DNA of 53,352 nt from Paraburkholderia translucens (GCF_020881035.1 NZ_JAJITC010000023.1:1-53352); one strand, 5' to 3'. Shown: positions 27,092 through 39,331, numbered from the stretch's first letter. Translations and numbers: made by a program. The notes: generated from the sequence alone by a model not told the origin.

Positions 27092-27661
27092 TCAGGCGAT
27101 GCCATCCCACGGCGCGTTCGCTCGCAACTCGACGCTCTCGCCGGGTCGCAGTCCGAGTGAAAAAATGTCAAGCGCGCCGATGCCGACGCGCACGAGGCGC
27201 AGTGTCGGAAAACCGACCGCGGCCGTCATGCGACGTACCTGACGGTTCTTGCCTTCGGTGATCGATAGCTCGATCCACGTAGTCGGGATCGCAGCGCGAT
27301 AGCGGATCGGCGGTGTGCGCGTCCACAGCGAGCTGTCCGGCTCGACATGGCTCGCCTGGCATGGGCGCGTCACGTAGTCGCCGAGATCGACGCCGCGCGC
27401 GAGCTTTTTCAACGCGGTGTCGTCGACCGCACCCTCGACTTGCGCCCAGTAGCGTTTGACGAGCTTGTGGCGCGGCTCGGCGATGCGCGCCTGCAGGGCG
27501 CCGTCATCGGTGAGCAGCAGCAGTCCTTCGCTATCGGAGTCGAGCCGGCCGGCCGGGTAGACGCCGGGCACCTTGACCCAGTCGGCAAGTGACGCGCGCG
27601 TCTCGTGCGGCGAGAATTGGCAGATGGTGCCGAACGGTTTGTTGAGGGCGAGAAGGCGCAT
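27092..27661 (-). CDS. rluE: 23S rRNA pseudouridine synthase, RluE type
   Basis: The protein is 189 residues from the ATG at 27661 (MRLLALNKPFG). The upstream extension to 27856 is not family-like. It is an RsuA/RluB/E/F-type enzyme lacking the S4 domain: NKPFG motif, PAGRLDSDSEGLLLLT with the catalytic Asp, then ITEGKNRQVRRMTAAVGFPTLRLVRVGIG. It isomerises a specific uridine in 23S rRNA. It is divergent from icd, with about 260 bp between the two start codons. Confidence 0.92.
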   Translation of the reverse strand: MRLLALNKPFGTICQFSPHETRASLADWVKVPGVYPAGRLDSDSEGLLLLTDDGALQARIAEPRHKLVKRYWAQVEGAVDDTALKKLARGVDLGDYVTRPCQASHVEPDSSLWTRTPPIRYRAAIPTTWIELSITEGKNRQVRRMTAAVGFPTLRLVRVGIGALDIFSLGLRPGESVELRANAPWDGIA

Positions 27662-27924
27662 ACGAAAGCGATACTGCAGGGCGACTGACGGCGCGATGAT
27701 AATGCATAAATCGGGATGCCGATCCCTGTATCTTATAGAGGAGTGCGGCGCGCCCGAGCCGTCGGCCATCTCGGAAAAGCCGCAGCCGTGGACGGCCGTG
27801 TCGCGCGCAAGGGGTCGGCTAGAATAGCGCCCAGGCCGCTCGCGGACGTTCGGCATCGCGCGGCGAAGGCGTCGTTTTCGCAGTCTCCCATCAGCATTCG
27901 CAAAGCTTTCACTGGAGTCCGATC

Positions 27925-29182
27925 ATGCCGTATCAGCACATCAAGGTTCCGGCCGGTGGCGAGAAGATCACCGTCAACGCCGACTTCTCGCTCAATGTTT
28001 CCGACGAGCCGATCATCCCGTATATCGAAGGCGACGGCACCGGTCTGGACATCACGCCGGTCATGCTCAAGGTCGTGGATGCGGCGGTTGCAAAGGCGTA
28101 CGGCGGCAAGAAGAAAATTCACTGGATGGAAATTTACGCGGGCGAGAAGGCGACCAGGGTGTACGGCCCGGACGTATGGCTGCCAGACGAAACGCTGCAG
28201 GCGGTCAAGGAATACATCGTATCGATCAAGGGGCCGCTCACCACGCCGGTCGGCGGCGGCATCCGCTCGTTGAACGTCGCGTTGCGCCAGGAACTGGACC
28301 TCTACGTGTGTCTGCGCCCGGTGCGGTACTTCAAGGGCGTGCCCTCGCCGGTGCGCGAGCCCGAGAAGATCGACATGGTGATCTTCCGTGAGAACTCGGA
28401 AGACATCTACGCGGGCATCGAATGGCCGGCCGAATCCGAGCAGGCGAAGAAGGTCATCAGGTTCCTGCGCGAAGAAATGGGCGTGAACAAGATTCGCTTC
28501 CCGGATTCGTCGGGCATCGGCATCAAGCCGGTGTCGCGCGAAGGTACCGAGCGTCTCGTGCGCAAGGCGATCCAGTATGCGATCGATAACGAACGCCGCT
28601 CGGTTACGCTGGTGCACAAGGGCAACATCATGAAGTACACCGAAGGCGCGTTCCGCGACTACGGTTACGCGCTAGCGCAAAAGGAGTTCGACGCGCAATT
28701 GATCGACGGCGGACCGTGGATGAAAGTCAGGAATCCAAAGACCGGCGGCGACGTCGTCGTAAAGGACGTGATCGCCGACGCGTTCCTGCAACAGATTCTG
28801 CTGCGCCCGGCCGAATACGATGTGATCGCCACGCTGAACCTGAACGGCGACTACGTTTCGGAGCGCGCTCGCCGCACAGGTGGGCGGCATCGGCATTGCG
28901 CCCGGCGCGAATCTGTCGGATTCGGTCGCGATGTTCGAAGCGACGCACGGCACGGCGCCGAAATACGCGGGCAAGGATTACGTGAATCCGGGCTCGGAAA
29001 TCCTCTCGGCGGAAATGATGTTGCGCCATCTGGGCTGGTTCGAAGCGGCGGATCTGATAATCAGTTCGATGGAAGAATCGATTCTGCAAAAGCGCGTCAC
29101 TTACGATTTTGCCCGTCTGATGGAAGGCGCAACCCAGGTGTCGTGCTCCGCATTTGGGCAAGTAATGATTGAAAATATGTAA
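27925..29182 (+). pseudogene. icd: NADP-isocitrate dehydrogenase with a 1-bp frameshift
   Basis: It reads as a full-length Icd (418 residues if repaired). It has IPYIEGDGTG at the N-terminus, the substrate-loop IRSLNVALRQELDLYVCLRPVRY, the NADP region LVHKGNIMKYTEGAF and the C-terminal GATQVSCSAFGQVMIENM. At 28861-28866 the frame breaks: DYVS should continue DALAAQVGGIGIAPGANL, but an extra G (about 28863) shifts it to ERARRTGG. From about 28880 the correct sequence runs in the next frame to the TAA at 29180. The repaired length matches the family exactly, so this is either a recent mutation or a sequencing error. Icd supplies 2-oxoglutarate and NADPH in the TCA cycle. Confidence 0.9.
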
Positions 29183-29260
29183 TTGATTTCGCCGGGATTA
29201 TTCGTTTTGCATAAAATCCCCATCGCCAGCAGGCGGCGGGGGTATTCTTTTCCCCTGAGT

Positions 29261-29290
29261 TTTCGCGCGGCTTTCCGGCCGGAAAGCCGC
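29261..29290. repeat. GC-rich palindrome between icd and cspA
   Basis: Centre gcggctttccggccggaaag is almost perfectly self-complementary and sits just after icd. It has no T-run on the plus strand, so it may be an icd terminator of unusual type or an RNA-stability element. Confidence 0.55.
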
Positions 29291-29292
29291 CG

Positions 29293-29325
29293 CAAAAAAG
29301 AAACCCGGCACGGAGCCGGGTTTCA
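29293..29325 (-). terminator. Intrinsic terminator of cspA
   Basis: Arms gaaacccggc (29300-29309) and gccgggtttc (29315-29324) are followed by six T residues on the minus strand. Confidence 0.9.
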
Positions 29326-29347
29326 AAAAGGTCAGGAAACGAACGCC

Positions 29348-29554
29348 TCAGGCTGGTGCCTGAATGTTCGATGCCTGTTTGCCTTTGGGGCCTTGCACAA
29401 CCTCGAAGGTGACCTTCTGGCCTTCCTTCAGCGTCTTGAAGCCATTCATCTGGATGGCCGAGAAGTGTGCAAACAGATCCTCGCCGCCCTCGTCAGGCGT
29501 GATGAACCCGAAACCCTTCGCGTCGTTAAACCATTTGACCGTACCAGTTGCCAT
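29348..29554 (-). CDS. cspA: Cold-shock protein, CspA family
   Basis: The protein is 68 residues: one OB-fold cold-shock domain with RNP1 KGFGFITP and RNP2-like DLFAHFSAI. It is an RNA chaperone. The start has a GGGGAAG ribosome site. The long AT-containing leader upstream (29555-29700) is typical of cold-shock genes, whose 5' UTRs often control translation, but no box was defined here. It is convergent with icd. Confidence 0.95.
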   Translation of the reverse strand: MATGTVKWFNDAKGFGFITPDEGGEDLFAHFSAIQMNGFKTLKEGQKVTFEVVQGPKGKQASNIQAPA

Positions 29555-30112
29555 TCCAACTTCCCCTGTAACTCATGTCACTACCACGAGCCCTCGAAAA
29601 GCCACGACCACACGAGGCAGCCGCTTCCTCCTCACAAGCTCACCTTCGGCATTTTTTCGAAATTATGGCTTAGTGAAAAAAGTGCCAGCTTGATTGTTGG
29701 GGCTCTTTATTCGAGTGTCAAGAACATTTTTGAGACGTCGTTGTCGCGTTGCAAACCGGCTGCTTTCCAGGGTTTTTCCCGCTTCCGTTATGTGCGGTGG
29801 CGCAAGCGGCATCGCTTGAAAAGTCGCATAATCGACGCACATGCTGAGCGTGCCCAAGGTGCCGGCGCCCAGTGCGGCCAGCGTTTCCAGCCAGGACCGG
29901 CAGGTTGTGCGATACTCGATCCGACTGCGGTGCAGTACGCACCGCGCATGACAGGATGGGGGCCGGCACCGCAATCGGCCCGTCGAAAACGCGTCTACCT
30001 GGGCAATCATGACAACCTCGTGACCGGCCGGGCGGCAGCGAACGGGCTCATCGGCCGGGTGGCCGGGTTTCGACAGGATTGCGGGCCTGTCCTAGTTGTT
30101 TAGAATGGGTGT
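29555..30112. other. Divergent intergenic region between cspA and clpS
   Basis: No gene is supported. The left part probably includes the cspA promoter and 5' UTR; the right end carries the clpS promoter. Confidence 0.6.
30079..30106 (+). promoter_or_regulatory. Candidate sigma70 promoter of clpS
   Basis: TTGCGG (30079-30084), a 16-base spacer, then TAGAAT (30101-30106). Transcription would begin at or next to the clpS start codon at 30113. Confidence 0.5.
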
Positions 30113-30423
30113 ATGGCGATTATCCCGGACAAGCAGGACGGCACCGTACTGGAGCGGCAGGAGCAGAAACTCAAGCCGCCGTCCATGTACAAGGTGGTGC
30201 TGCTGAATGACGACTTCACGCCGATGGAATTTGTCGTGATGATCGTGCAGGAATATTTTAATAAAGATCGTGAAACCGCAACGCAGGTCATGTTGAAGGT
30301 GCATCGCGAAGGCAGGGGAGTTTGTGGGGTCTATACGCGGGACATCGCGTCGACCAAAGTCGAGCAAGTCGTTACCCACGCACGGCAGGCCGGGCATCCG
30401 CTGCAGTGTGTGATGGAGGAAGC

Positions 30424-30427
<4 letters not shown>
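30113..30427 (+). CDS. clpS: ClpS adaptor protein
   Basis: The protein is 104 residues. Core ClpS motifs are intact: PPSMYKVVLLNDDFTPMEFVV, then the MLKVHREGRGVCGVYTRDIA region that binds N-degrons and the ClpA N-domain. It delivers N-end-rule substrates to ClpAP. It overlaps clpA by 4 bp (ATGA), so the two are co-translated. No good ribosome site precedes the ATG. Confidence 0.95.
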
Positions 30428-32721
<2,294 letters not shown>

Positions 32722-32767
32722 TGCCAGTCAGGCCGGCGTTGGGTAAAGCCGGCCAAGCGCGAAAAGC

Positions 32768-32803
32768 AGAACGGCGCGGGTTTTACCCCGCGCCGTTTTT
32801 TTT
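32768..32803 (+). terminator. Intrinsic terminator of clpS-clpA
   Basis: Stem aacggcgcggg (32770-32780) / cccgcgccgtt with a short loop, followed by eight T residues. Confidence 0.93.
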
Positions 32804-32864
32804 GCTCCGAATTACCGCTGGCGGCGTGCCCTGAAAAGCCCAGCCGCCGCATCGCAGCAATCGA

Positions 32865-33311
32865 TCAACGCTTGCCGGTGCTGCCAAACCCGCCCGCGCC
32901 GCGTACGCTTTCCTCGAAGTCATCGACGATTTCGAACTGCGCCTGCACGACCGGCACGATCACCAGTTGCGCGAGGCGTTCCATCGGATTCAGCACGAAC
33001 GTTGTATCGCCGCGATTCCACGTCGAAATCATCAGTTGGCCCTGGTAGTCGGAATCGATCAGGCCGACCAGGTTGCCGAGCACGATCCCATGCTTGTGGC
33101 CCAGACCCGAGCGCGGCAGAATCAGCGCAGCATAACCAGGGTCGCCGACGTGGATCGCGAGCCCGGTCGGCACCAGCGCGGTTTCGCCGGGTTTCAGCGT
33201 CAGCGGTTCGTCGAGGCAGGCGCGCAAATCGAGGCCCGCGCTGCCGGTCGTTGCGTAGGCGGGGAGCTGCTCGCGCATGCGCTCATCGAGAATCTTCAGT
33301 TCGAGTTTCAT
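32865..33311 (-). CDS. dut: dUTP pyrophosphatase
   Basis: The protein is 148 residues, the usual length. All five Dut motifs are visible: AGLDLRA, LPRSGLGHKHGI, GLIDSDYQG, ERLAQLVIVP and the C-terminal GAGGFGSTGKR. It hydrolyses dUTP to dUMP, keeping uracil out of DNA and supplying thymidylate synthesis. It is upstream of no obvious operon partner; the LLM oxidoreductase gene lies 64 bp away on the same strand. Confidence 0.96.
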   Translation of the reverse strand: MKLELKILDERMREQLPAYATTGSAGLDLRACLDEPLTLKPGETALVPTGLAIHVGDPGYAALILPRSGLGHKHGIVLGNLVGLIDSDYQGQLMISTWNRGDTTFVLNPMERLAQLVIVPVVQAQFEIVDDFEESVRGAGGFGSTGKR

Positions 33312-33375
33312 GCAAGTTCGATAGTGAGTGGGGTTGGGTGAAGAGGCAGGCGGCAGACCGGCAAAAGCCGGGTGA

Positions 33376-34392
33376 TCAATCCGCTTTGTTCGAGCCGAGC
33401 TGGAACGCGTCGGCGAGCAGTTCGTAGGAGCGCAGGCGCGCGCGATAGCTGCCGGCCACGGTCAGCACGATCAGCTCGTCGGCCTGGAACTGCTGCTGCA
33501 GATCCGTGAGCCGCTCGGTCACGCTCTCGGGCGTGCCGATGATGCTGCGCGGCTTTTCCCGGTCGATCACGAGCTGTTCGCGCTCGCCATACTCCTGCGC
33601 GATGCCTTGCTCGATCGTCGGAATGGGTTCGTTCAGGCCATATGCCATCTGCAGGCGACGCAGATCGACGGCCTTTTCGAGGTCCGCGGCTTCGTGCTCG
33701 GTATCCGCGCAGATCACAAAGACCGCGGCCGCGAGATACGGATGCGACGACTCTTTGCCGGGCTGGAACCGCTCGCGATACGCCAGCGCGACCTGTTTGC
33801 CGAAATGCGCATTGATGAAATGCGCAAACGAGAAGCGGATGCCGAGCTGCGCGGCGAGCAGACCGCCGAATTCGCTGGAGCCGAGCATCCATAGTTGCGG
33901 GCGCGTCTCGACCTGCGGCTGGAGCAGGACGCCTTGCGCGAGGTGATCGTCGGGCAGCGAGCCGTGCATCAGGCCGAGCAGCTCGGCAACCTGCTGCGGA
34001 AAAATCTCGCCACGATTGTAGGTGCCAGCGGCGACCGCCTGCGCGGTACGCATGTCGCCGCCCGGCGCACGTCCGAGGCCGAGATCGACGCGGTTGGGAA
34101 ACAGCGCTTCGAGCATCATGAACTGCTCGGCGACCTTGAACGGGCTGTAGTACGGCAGCATGATGCCGCCCGAGCCGATGCGAATGCGGCTCGTCACGCT
34201 GCCGAGACGCGCCAGCATCACTTCAGGGCACGGGTTCGACACGCCGCGCAGGCCGTGGTGCTCGGCGCACCAGTAGCGCGTGTAGCCGAGGTCGTCGGCG
34301 AGCTGCGCGAGTTCGACGGTCGCGGCGATCGCGTCCGCCACCGAATGACCGGCGATCACCGGGGTTTGATCGAGCACGGAGAGTAGCGTCAT
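33376..34392 (-). CDS. LLM-class (luciferase-like) flavin oxidoreductase
   Basis: The protein is 338 residues. It is a TIM-barrel of the bacterial luciferase/F420-FMN superfamily: RYWCAEHHGLRGVSNPCPEVMLARLGSVTSRIRIGSGGIMLPYYSP near the N-terminus and FGGLLAAQLGIRFSFAHFIN in the middle. The AEHH motif is typical of the FMN-dependent group. The substrate is unknown. It is followed by dut on the same strand and preceded by coaBC. Confidence 0.88.
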   Translation of the reverse strand: MTLLSVLDQTPVIAGHSVADAIAATVELAQLADDLGYTRYWCAEHHGLRGVSNPCPEVMLARLGSVTSRIRIGSGGIMLPYYSPFKVAEQFMMLEALFPNRVDLGLGRAPGGDMRTAQAVAAGTYNRGEIFPQQVAELLGLMHGSLPDDHLAQGVLLQPQVETRPQLWMLGSSEFGGLLAAQLGIRFSFAHFINAHFGKQVALAYRERFQPGKESSHPYLAAAVFVICADTEHEAADLEKAVDLRRLQMAYGLNEPIPTIEQGIAQEYGEREQLVIDREKPRSIIGTPESVTERLTDLQQQFQADELIVLTVAGSYRARLRSYELLADAFQLGSNKAD

Positions 34393-34472
34393 GACGGTAG
34401 TGCTCCAGATGATTCCGGTTGGCTATGCAAGCAGGACGGCACGGACACACATGTCCGTCGCCGTTGGCCTGC

Positions 34473-35690
34473 TCAGCGAAACGGACCGGGGTCGGGCGGC
34501 AGACGCTTCGCGATTTCGGTGATCAACGCGCGCGCGAGCGTCTGCTTGTCGGCGCGTGGCAGCCTGGTCGCGCCGCCTGCTTCGAACAGGATCACTTCGT
34601 TGTCGTCGAGCCCGAACGTTTGCGGACCCAGATTGCCGATCAGCAGCGGCACGTTTTTGCGCGCGCGCTTTTCCTCGCCGTGGACTTCGAGGTTGTCGCT
34701 CTCCGCGGCGAAGCCGACCGTGAACGGCGGCTTTGGCAGTCGGGCGACCGCCGCGAGGATGTCCGGATTCTCGACGAATGAAAAGCTCGGCAGCGCGCGC
34801 TCGGCAGTCTTCTTGATCTTTTGATCGCTGACGTGGTCGACGCGCCAGTCGGCCACCGCCGCGACGCCGATGAAAATGTCCGCATCCGCGACCGCGCGCA
34901 TCACCGCGTCGTGCATCTGCTGCGCGGTCTGCACGTCCTCGCGCAATACGCCCCACGGCGTCTCCAGCGCGACCGGACCGGCCACCAGATGCACGTCGGC
35001 GCCCGCCTGCTGCGCGGCACGCGCGAGTGCAAAGCCCATCTTGCCGCTCGAACGATTCGTGATGCCGCGCACCGGATCGAGCGGTTCGAAGGTCGGGCCA
35101 GCGGTCAGCAGCACGCGCCGGCCGGACAGGATTTTCGCCGCGAAGAACGACGCGATCGCCTCGTAGGTCGCGGCCGCTTCGAGCATGCGGCCATCGCCGA
35201 TTTCGCCGCAGGCCTGCGGGCCGGAATCGGGGCCGAGCACTTCGAGGCCGTCCGCGCGCAGTAGCGCTACGTTGCGTTGCGTGGCGGGGTTCTGCCACAT
35301 CTGCCGGTTCATCGCCGGCACGACGAGCAGCGGGCAGTCGCGCGCGATGCACAGCGTCGAGAGCAGATCGTCGGCCATGCCGTGCGCGAGCTTGGCGAGG
35401 AAGTCGGTCGAGGCGGGCGCGATCACGATCGCGTCGGCTTCGCGCGACAGGTCGATGTGCGCCATGTTGTTCGGCACGCGCGCGTCCCACTGGCTTGTGT
35501 AGACCGGCCGGCCCGACAGCGCCTGCATCGTAATGGGGGTGATGAACTGGGTGGCCGCTTCGGTCATGACGACCTGCACGGTTGCGCCTGCCTTGGTCAG
35601 CAGACGCGTGAGTTCGGCGATCTTGTAGCAGGCGATGCCGCCCGTCATGCCGAGGACGAGGTGTTTGCCTGCGAGTTCTGCGGTTGCCAA
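34473..35690 (-). CDS. coaBC: Bifunctional CoaBC (phosphopantothenoylcysteine synthetase/decarboxylase)
   Basis: The protein is 405 residues. The N-terminal flavin decarboxylase half (CoaC) shows MTGGIACYK, the His in NNMAHIDLSREADA, the PAMNRQMWQNPATQRN segment and the ACGEIGDGRM loop with its Cys. The C-terminal half (CoaB) has LLTAGPTFEPLDPVRGITNRSSGKMG. Together they make 4'-phosphopantetheine for coenzyme A. It lies next to lspA on the same strand, the usual order in Burkholderia. Confidence 0.95.
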   Translation of the reverse strand: MATAELAGKHLVLGMTGGIACYKIAELTRLLTKAGATVQVVMTEAATQFITPITMQALSGRPVYTSQWDARVPNNMAHIDLSREADAIVIAPASTDFLAKLAHGMADDLLSTLCIARDCPLLVVPAMNRQMWQNPATQRNVALLRADGLEVLGPDSGPQACGEIGDGRMLEAAATYEAIASFFAAKILSGRRVLLTAGPTFEPLDPVRGITNRSSGKMGFALARAAQQAGADVHLVAGPVALETPWGVLREDVQTAQQMHDAVMRAVADADIFIGVAAVADWRVDHVSDQKIKKTAERALPSFSFVENPDILAAVARLPKPPFTVGFAAESDNLEVHGEEKRARKNVPLLIGNLGPQTFGLDDNEVILFEAGGATRLPRADKQTLARALITEIAKRLPPDPGPFR

Positions 35691-35817
35691 CGAAAGCCTC
35701 CGACAAAGCGTGATCGCGCGGCGGCGCGAGGGTGTTGCCCGTCGCCGCCGCCGCGCGTTTCAAACCGGACGCGACGCACGGCTCGCTTGACCGCAGCCGT
35801 GCGCCACCACGGCGACG

Positions 35818-36324
35818 TCAGCGTGTGCCGCGTACCCGCCGCAGCTCGTCGATCACGAGCAGGACCGCGCCGATCGTGATGGCGCTGTCGGCGAGATTGA
35901 ACGCCGGCCAATGCCAGCCACCCACGTGGAAATCGAGGAAGTCGATCACGTGGCCGTACGCGAGCCGGTCGATCACATTGCCAAGCGCGCCGCCGAGAAT
36001 CAACGCGAGCGCCGTGCAGAACATTTTCTGCCCGCTATGGCGCTTGAGCAGATAGCAGATCACGAGCGCTGCGACCACGCCGAGCGCGGTGAACGCCCAG
36101 CGCTGCCAGCCGCCCGCCATCGCGAGAAAGCTGAACGCGGCGCCGCGGTTGTACACGAGAATCAGGTTGAAGAACGGCGTGACCTCGTGCGGCACACCGT
36201 AGGCGAACACCTTGCGCACGGCGATTTTCGTCAGCTGATCGAACAGTATGACGATCAGCGCGATGCCGAGCCAGGGTGCCAGCGAGCCGCTTGCGGTGGA
36301 CGTTTTCGACATGGTTCTCGCCAT
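35818..36324 (-). CDS. lspA: Prolipoprotein signal peptidase II
   Basis: The protein is 168 residues from the ATG at 36324, whose A is shared with the ileS stop (TAATG), so translation is coupled. AGGAG lies nine bases upstream. It has four membrane segments and both catalytic Asp motifs: GNVIDRL and FNLADSAI; the N-terminal DQLTK is also present. It cleaves lipoprotein signal peptides after lipid attachment in the inner membrane. Confidence 0.95.
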   Translation of the reverse strand: MARTMSKTSTASGSLAPWLGIALIVILFDQLTKIAVRKVFAYGVPHEVTPFFNLILVYNRGAAFSFLAMAGGWQRWAFTALGVVAALVICYLLKRHSGQKMFCTALALILGGALGNVIDRLAYGHVIDFLDFHVGGWHWPAFNLADSAITIGAVLLVIDELRRVRGTR

Positions 36325-39161
36325 TATGCCGCGCTCCTCGTTTCGCCAGTGCCGAACAGATTGCTGAAGCAGCGGCCGCACAGCGACGGATGCTCGGCGT
36401 TCGCGCCAACGTCCGCGCGATAGTGCCAGCAACGCTCGCACTTCAGGTACTTCGACGCGATTACCTCGACGCTTTCATCTGCTTCGCTGTCGACCTTGAC
36501 GACGTTCGCCGCCGAGGTGATCAGCACGAACTTCAGGTCTTCTCCGAGGCTCGCGAGCGCGTCGTGACGCGCGCCGCTCGCGCGGATTTCGACCTCCGCC
36601 TGCAGCGACGAGCCGATCAGGTTCGCGACCCGCGCCTCTTCGAGCGCCTTGGTCACGTCGCCGCGCACCGCGCGCAGCAGCGTCCACTTGTCGAGCAGAG
36701 CGCCCGCGTCGGGCACGGCCGGGTACGCGTGGTAGGTCTCGGTGAAGATCGTCTCGCTGTTCGGCTGGAACACCTTCCACGCTTCTTCGGCGGTGAACGA
36801 CAGGAACGGCGCCATCACGCGCAGCAGGCCGTGCGCGATGTGGTAAAGCGCGGTCTGCGCCGAGCGGCGCGCGACCGAATCCGCCGCCGTGGTGTACAAG
36901 CGGTCCTTCAGCACGTCGAGGTAGAAGCCGCCCAGGTCTTCCGAGCAGAACGTCTGAAGTTTCGCGACGACCGGGTGGAACTCGTACTTCTCGTAATGCG
37001 CGAGGATGTCGTTTTGCAGGTTCGCCGACAGCGCCACCGCGTAACGGTCGATCTCGAGCCAGTCTTCGACCGGACGCGCATGCTGCGCGAAGTCGAAGTC
37101 CGACAGGTTCGCAAGCAGGAAGCGCAGCGTGTTACGGATACGGCGGTAGCTTTCCGTCACGCGCTTGAGGATTTCCTCCGAGATCGCGAGCTCGCCCGAA
37201 TAGTCGGTTGACGCGATCCACAAGCGGATGATTTCCGCGCCGAGGCGGTTCGCGACTTCGTGCGGGTCGATACCGTTGCCGAGCGACTTGCTCATCTTGC
37301 GGCCTTCGCCGTCGACGGTGAAGCCGTGCGTGAGCAGTGCGTTGTAGGGCGGGCGGCCGTCGAGCATCGAGGCGGTCAGCAGCGACGAATGGAACCAGCC
37401 GCGGTGCTGGTCCGAGCCTTCGAGATACAGGTCGGCCGGGAACTGCAGCTCGTCCTTGTGCGAGCCGCGCAGCACGTGCCAGTGCGTAGTGCCCGAGTCG
37501 AACCACACGTCGAGCGTGTCGCGGTTCTTTTCGTACAGGTTCGCGTCGTCGCCGATCAGCTCGCGCGGATCGAGCGTCTGCCATGCCTCGATGCCTTCCT
37601 TCTCGACGCGTTGCGCGACCTGTTCCAGCAACTCGAGCGTGCGCGGATGCAACTCGCCGGTTTCCTTATGCACGAAGAACGCCATCGGCACACCCCACTG
37701 GCGCTGACGCGACAGCGTCCAGTCCGGCCGGTTCGCGATCATGCTGAAGAGGCGCTGCTTGCCCCACGACGGATAGAACGCCGTGTTCTCGATGCCCTCG
37801 AGCGCGGTCTCGCGTAGCGTCCTGTCGCCGTCGTTGGGCTTCACGTCCATGCCGGCGAACCACTGGGAGGTGGCGCGGTAGATGATCGGCGTCTTGTGAC
37901 GCCAGCAGTGCATATAGCTGTGTGTGTACTTCTCGGTGCGCAGCAGCGAGCCGGCGCCTTGCAGCGCCTCGACGATCTGCGGATTGGCCGCCCAGATCGA
38001 CAGGCCGCCGAACAGCGCGAGCGATTCGATGTAGCGGCCGTCGCCCATCACCGGGTTGATGATGTCCGAGTCGGCCATGCCGTGCGCCTTGCACGACACG
38101 AAGTCCTCCACGCCATACGCGGGCGACGAGTGCACGATGCCGGTGCCGGTCTCGGTCGTCACGTAGTCGCCGAGGTAGACCGGCGCGGTGCGCTTGTAGC
38201 CCGGATGCGCGGACGCGAGCGGGTGATTGAAGCGCAGGTTCACGAGCTTCTCGCCCGGCGTCGTCGCGACTATCGTGCCTTCGAGGCCGTACAGCTTCAG
38301 GCAGGCTTCGACGCGTTCCTCGGCGAGGATCAGCAGGCCGCGCGGCGTGTCGACGAGCGCGTAGGCGATTTCCGGGTGCAGGTTCAGCGCCTGGTTGGCG
38401 GGGATGGTCCACGGCGTGGTGGTCCAGATCACGATGCCGCCCTCGTTGCGCGGTAGCGCGGCGAGGCCGAACGCCTGCGCGGTCTTTTCCGGCTCGGCGA
38501 AACCGAACAGCACGTCGATGGTCGGATCGGTCTTGTCCTTGTACTCGACTTCCGCTTCAGCGAGCGCCGAGCCGCAGTCGAAACACCAGTTGACCGGCTT
38601 CAGGCCGCGGAACACGTAGCCCTTTTCCATGATCTTCGCGAGCGCGCGGATTTCTCCGGCTTCGTTCGCGAAGTTCATCGTCTTGTACGGATTGTCCCAG
38701 TCGCCGAGCACGCCCAGACGGCGGAAGCCCGCCTTCTGCTTCTCGATCTGCTCGGTCGCGTAGGCGCGCGCCTTCTGCATCACTTCCGCCGCGGGCAGCG
38801 ATTTGCCGAACTGCTTTTCGATCTGGATTTCGATCGGCATGCCGTGGCAGTCCCAGCCCGGCACGTAAACCGCGTCAAAGCCCGCCAGGTTGCGCGCCTT
38901 GACGATCATGTCCTTCAGGATCTTGTTCACTGCGTGGCCGAGATGGATGTCGCCGTTCGCATACGGCGGGCCATCGTGCAGGATGAACTTCTTGCGGCCT
39001 TTGGAGGCGGCGCGGATCTTGTCGTAGACGTTGCGCTCCTGCCAGTCCTTGACCCATTGCGGCTCGCGCTTGGGCAGGTCGCCGCGCATCGGGAACGGCG
39101 TGTCGAGCAGGTTGACCGGGTAGCGGGACTGCGGTTTCGAATCGGCTTTCTTGTTGCTCAT
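36324..39161 (-). CDS. ileS: Isoleucyl-tRNA synthetase
   Basis: The protein is 945 residues from the ATG at 39161 (MSNKKADSK). The longer frame adds 34 atypical residues. HIGH is present as HLGH (73-76) in GPPYANGDIHLGH. KMSKS is at 622-626. The C-terminal zinc site is CERCWHYR...CGRC. It charges tRNA-Ile and edits valine. It is the first of the ileS-lspA-coaBC string, which is a common beta-proteobacterial arrangement. Confidence 0.97.
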   Translation of the reverse strand: MSNKKADSKPQSRYPVNLLDTPFPMRGDLPKREPQWVKDWQERNVYDKIRAASKGRKKFILHDGPPYANGDIHLGHAVNKILKDMIVKARNLAGFDAVYVPGWDCHGMPIEIQIEKQFGKSLPAAEVMQKARAYATEQIEKQKAGFRRLGVLGDWDNPYKTMNFANEAGEIRALAKIMEKGYVFRGLKPVNWCFDCGSALAEAEVEYKDKTDPTIDVLFGFAEPEKTAQAFGLAALPRNEGGIVIWTTTPWTIPANQALNLHPEIAYALVDTPRGLLILAEERVEACLKLYGLEGTIVATTPGEKLVNLRFNHPLASAHPGYKRTAPVYLGDYVTTETGTGIVHSSPAYGVEDFVSCKAHGMADSDIINPVMGDGRYIESLALFGGLSIWAANPQIVEALQGAGSLLRTEKYTHSYMHCWRHKTPIIYRATSQWFAGMDVKPNDGDRTLRETALEGIENTAFYPSWGKQRLFSMIANRPDWTLSRQRQWGVPMAFFVHKETGELHPRTLELLEQVAQRVEKEGIEAWQTLDPRELIGDDANLYEKNRDTLDVWFDSGTTHWHVLRGSHKDELQFPADLYLEGSDQHRGWFHSSLLTASMLDGRPPYNALLTHGFTVDGEGRKMSKSLGNGIDPHEVANRLGAEIIRLWIASTDYSGELAISEEILKRVTESYRRIRNTLRFLLANLSDFDFAQHARPVEDWLEIDRYAVALSANLQNDILAHYEKYEFHPVVAKLQTFCSEDLGGFYLDVLKDRLYTTAADSVARRSAQTALYHIAHGLLRVMAPFLSFTAEEAWKVFQPNSETIFTETYHAYPAVPDAGALLDKWTLLRAVRGDVTKALEEARVANLIGSSLQAEVEIRASGARHDALASLGEDLKFVLITSAANVVKVDSEADESVEVIASKYLKCERCWHYRADVGANAEHPSLCGRCFSNLFGTGETRSAA

Positions 39162-39331
39162 GATGTGGGTGGCGGTGAATTCGTTTCTATGCGTAGCGGC
39201 GCGCGGATTGCGCGCGACGCGCGAGGAGCGTGGGACGCGTCCGGCAGGCGGCTCCGTGTGCATCCCGGACGCCCTTCGATGCGCGCGGCGGCGGTCCGAG
39301 CGGCGCCGCGCGCCGGCCGGAACCGCGGCGT

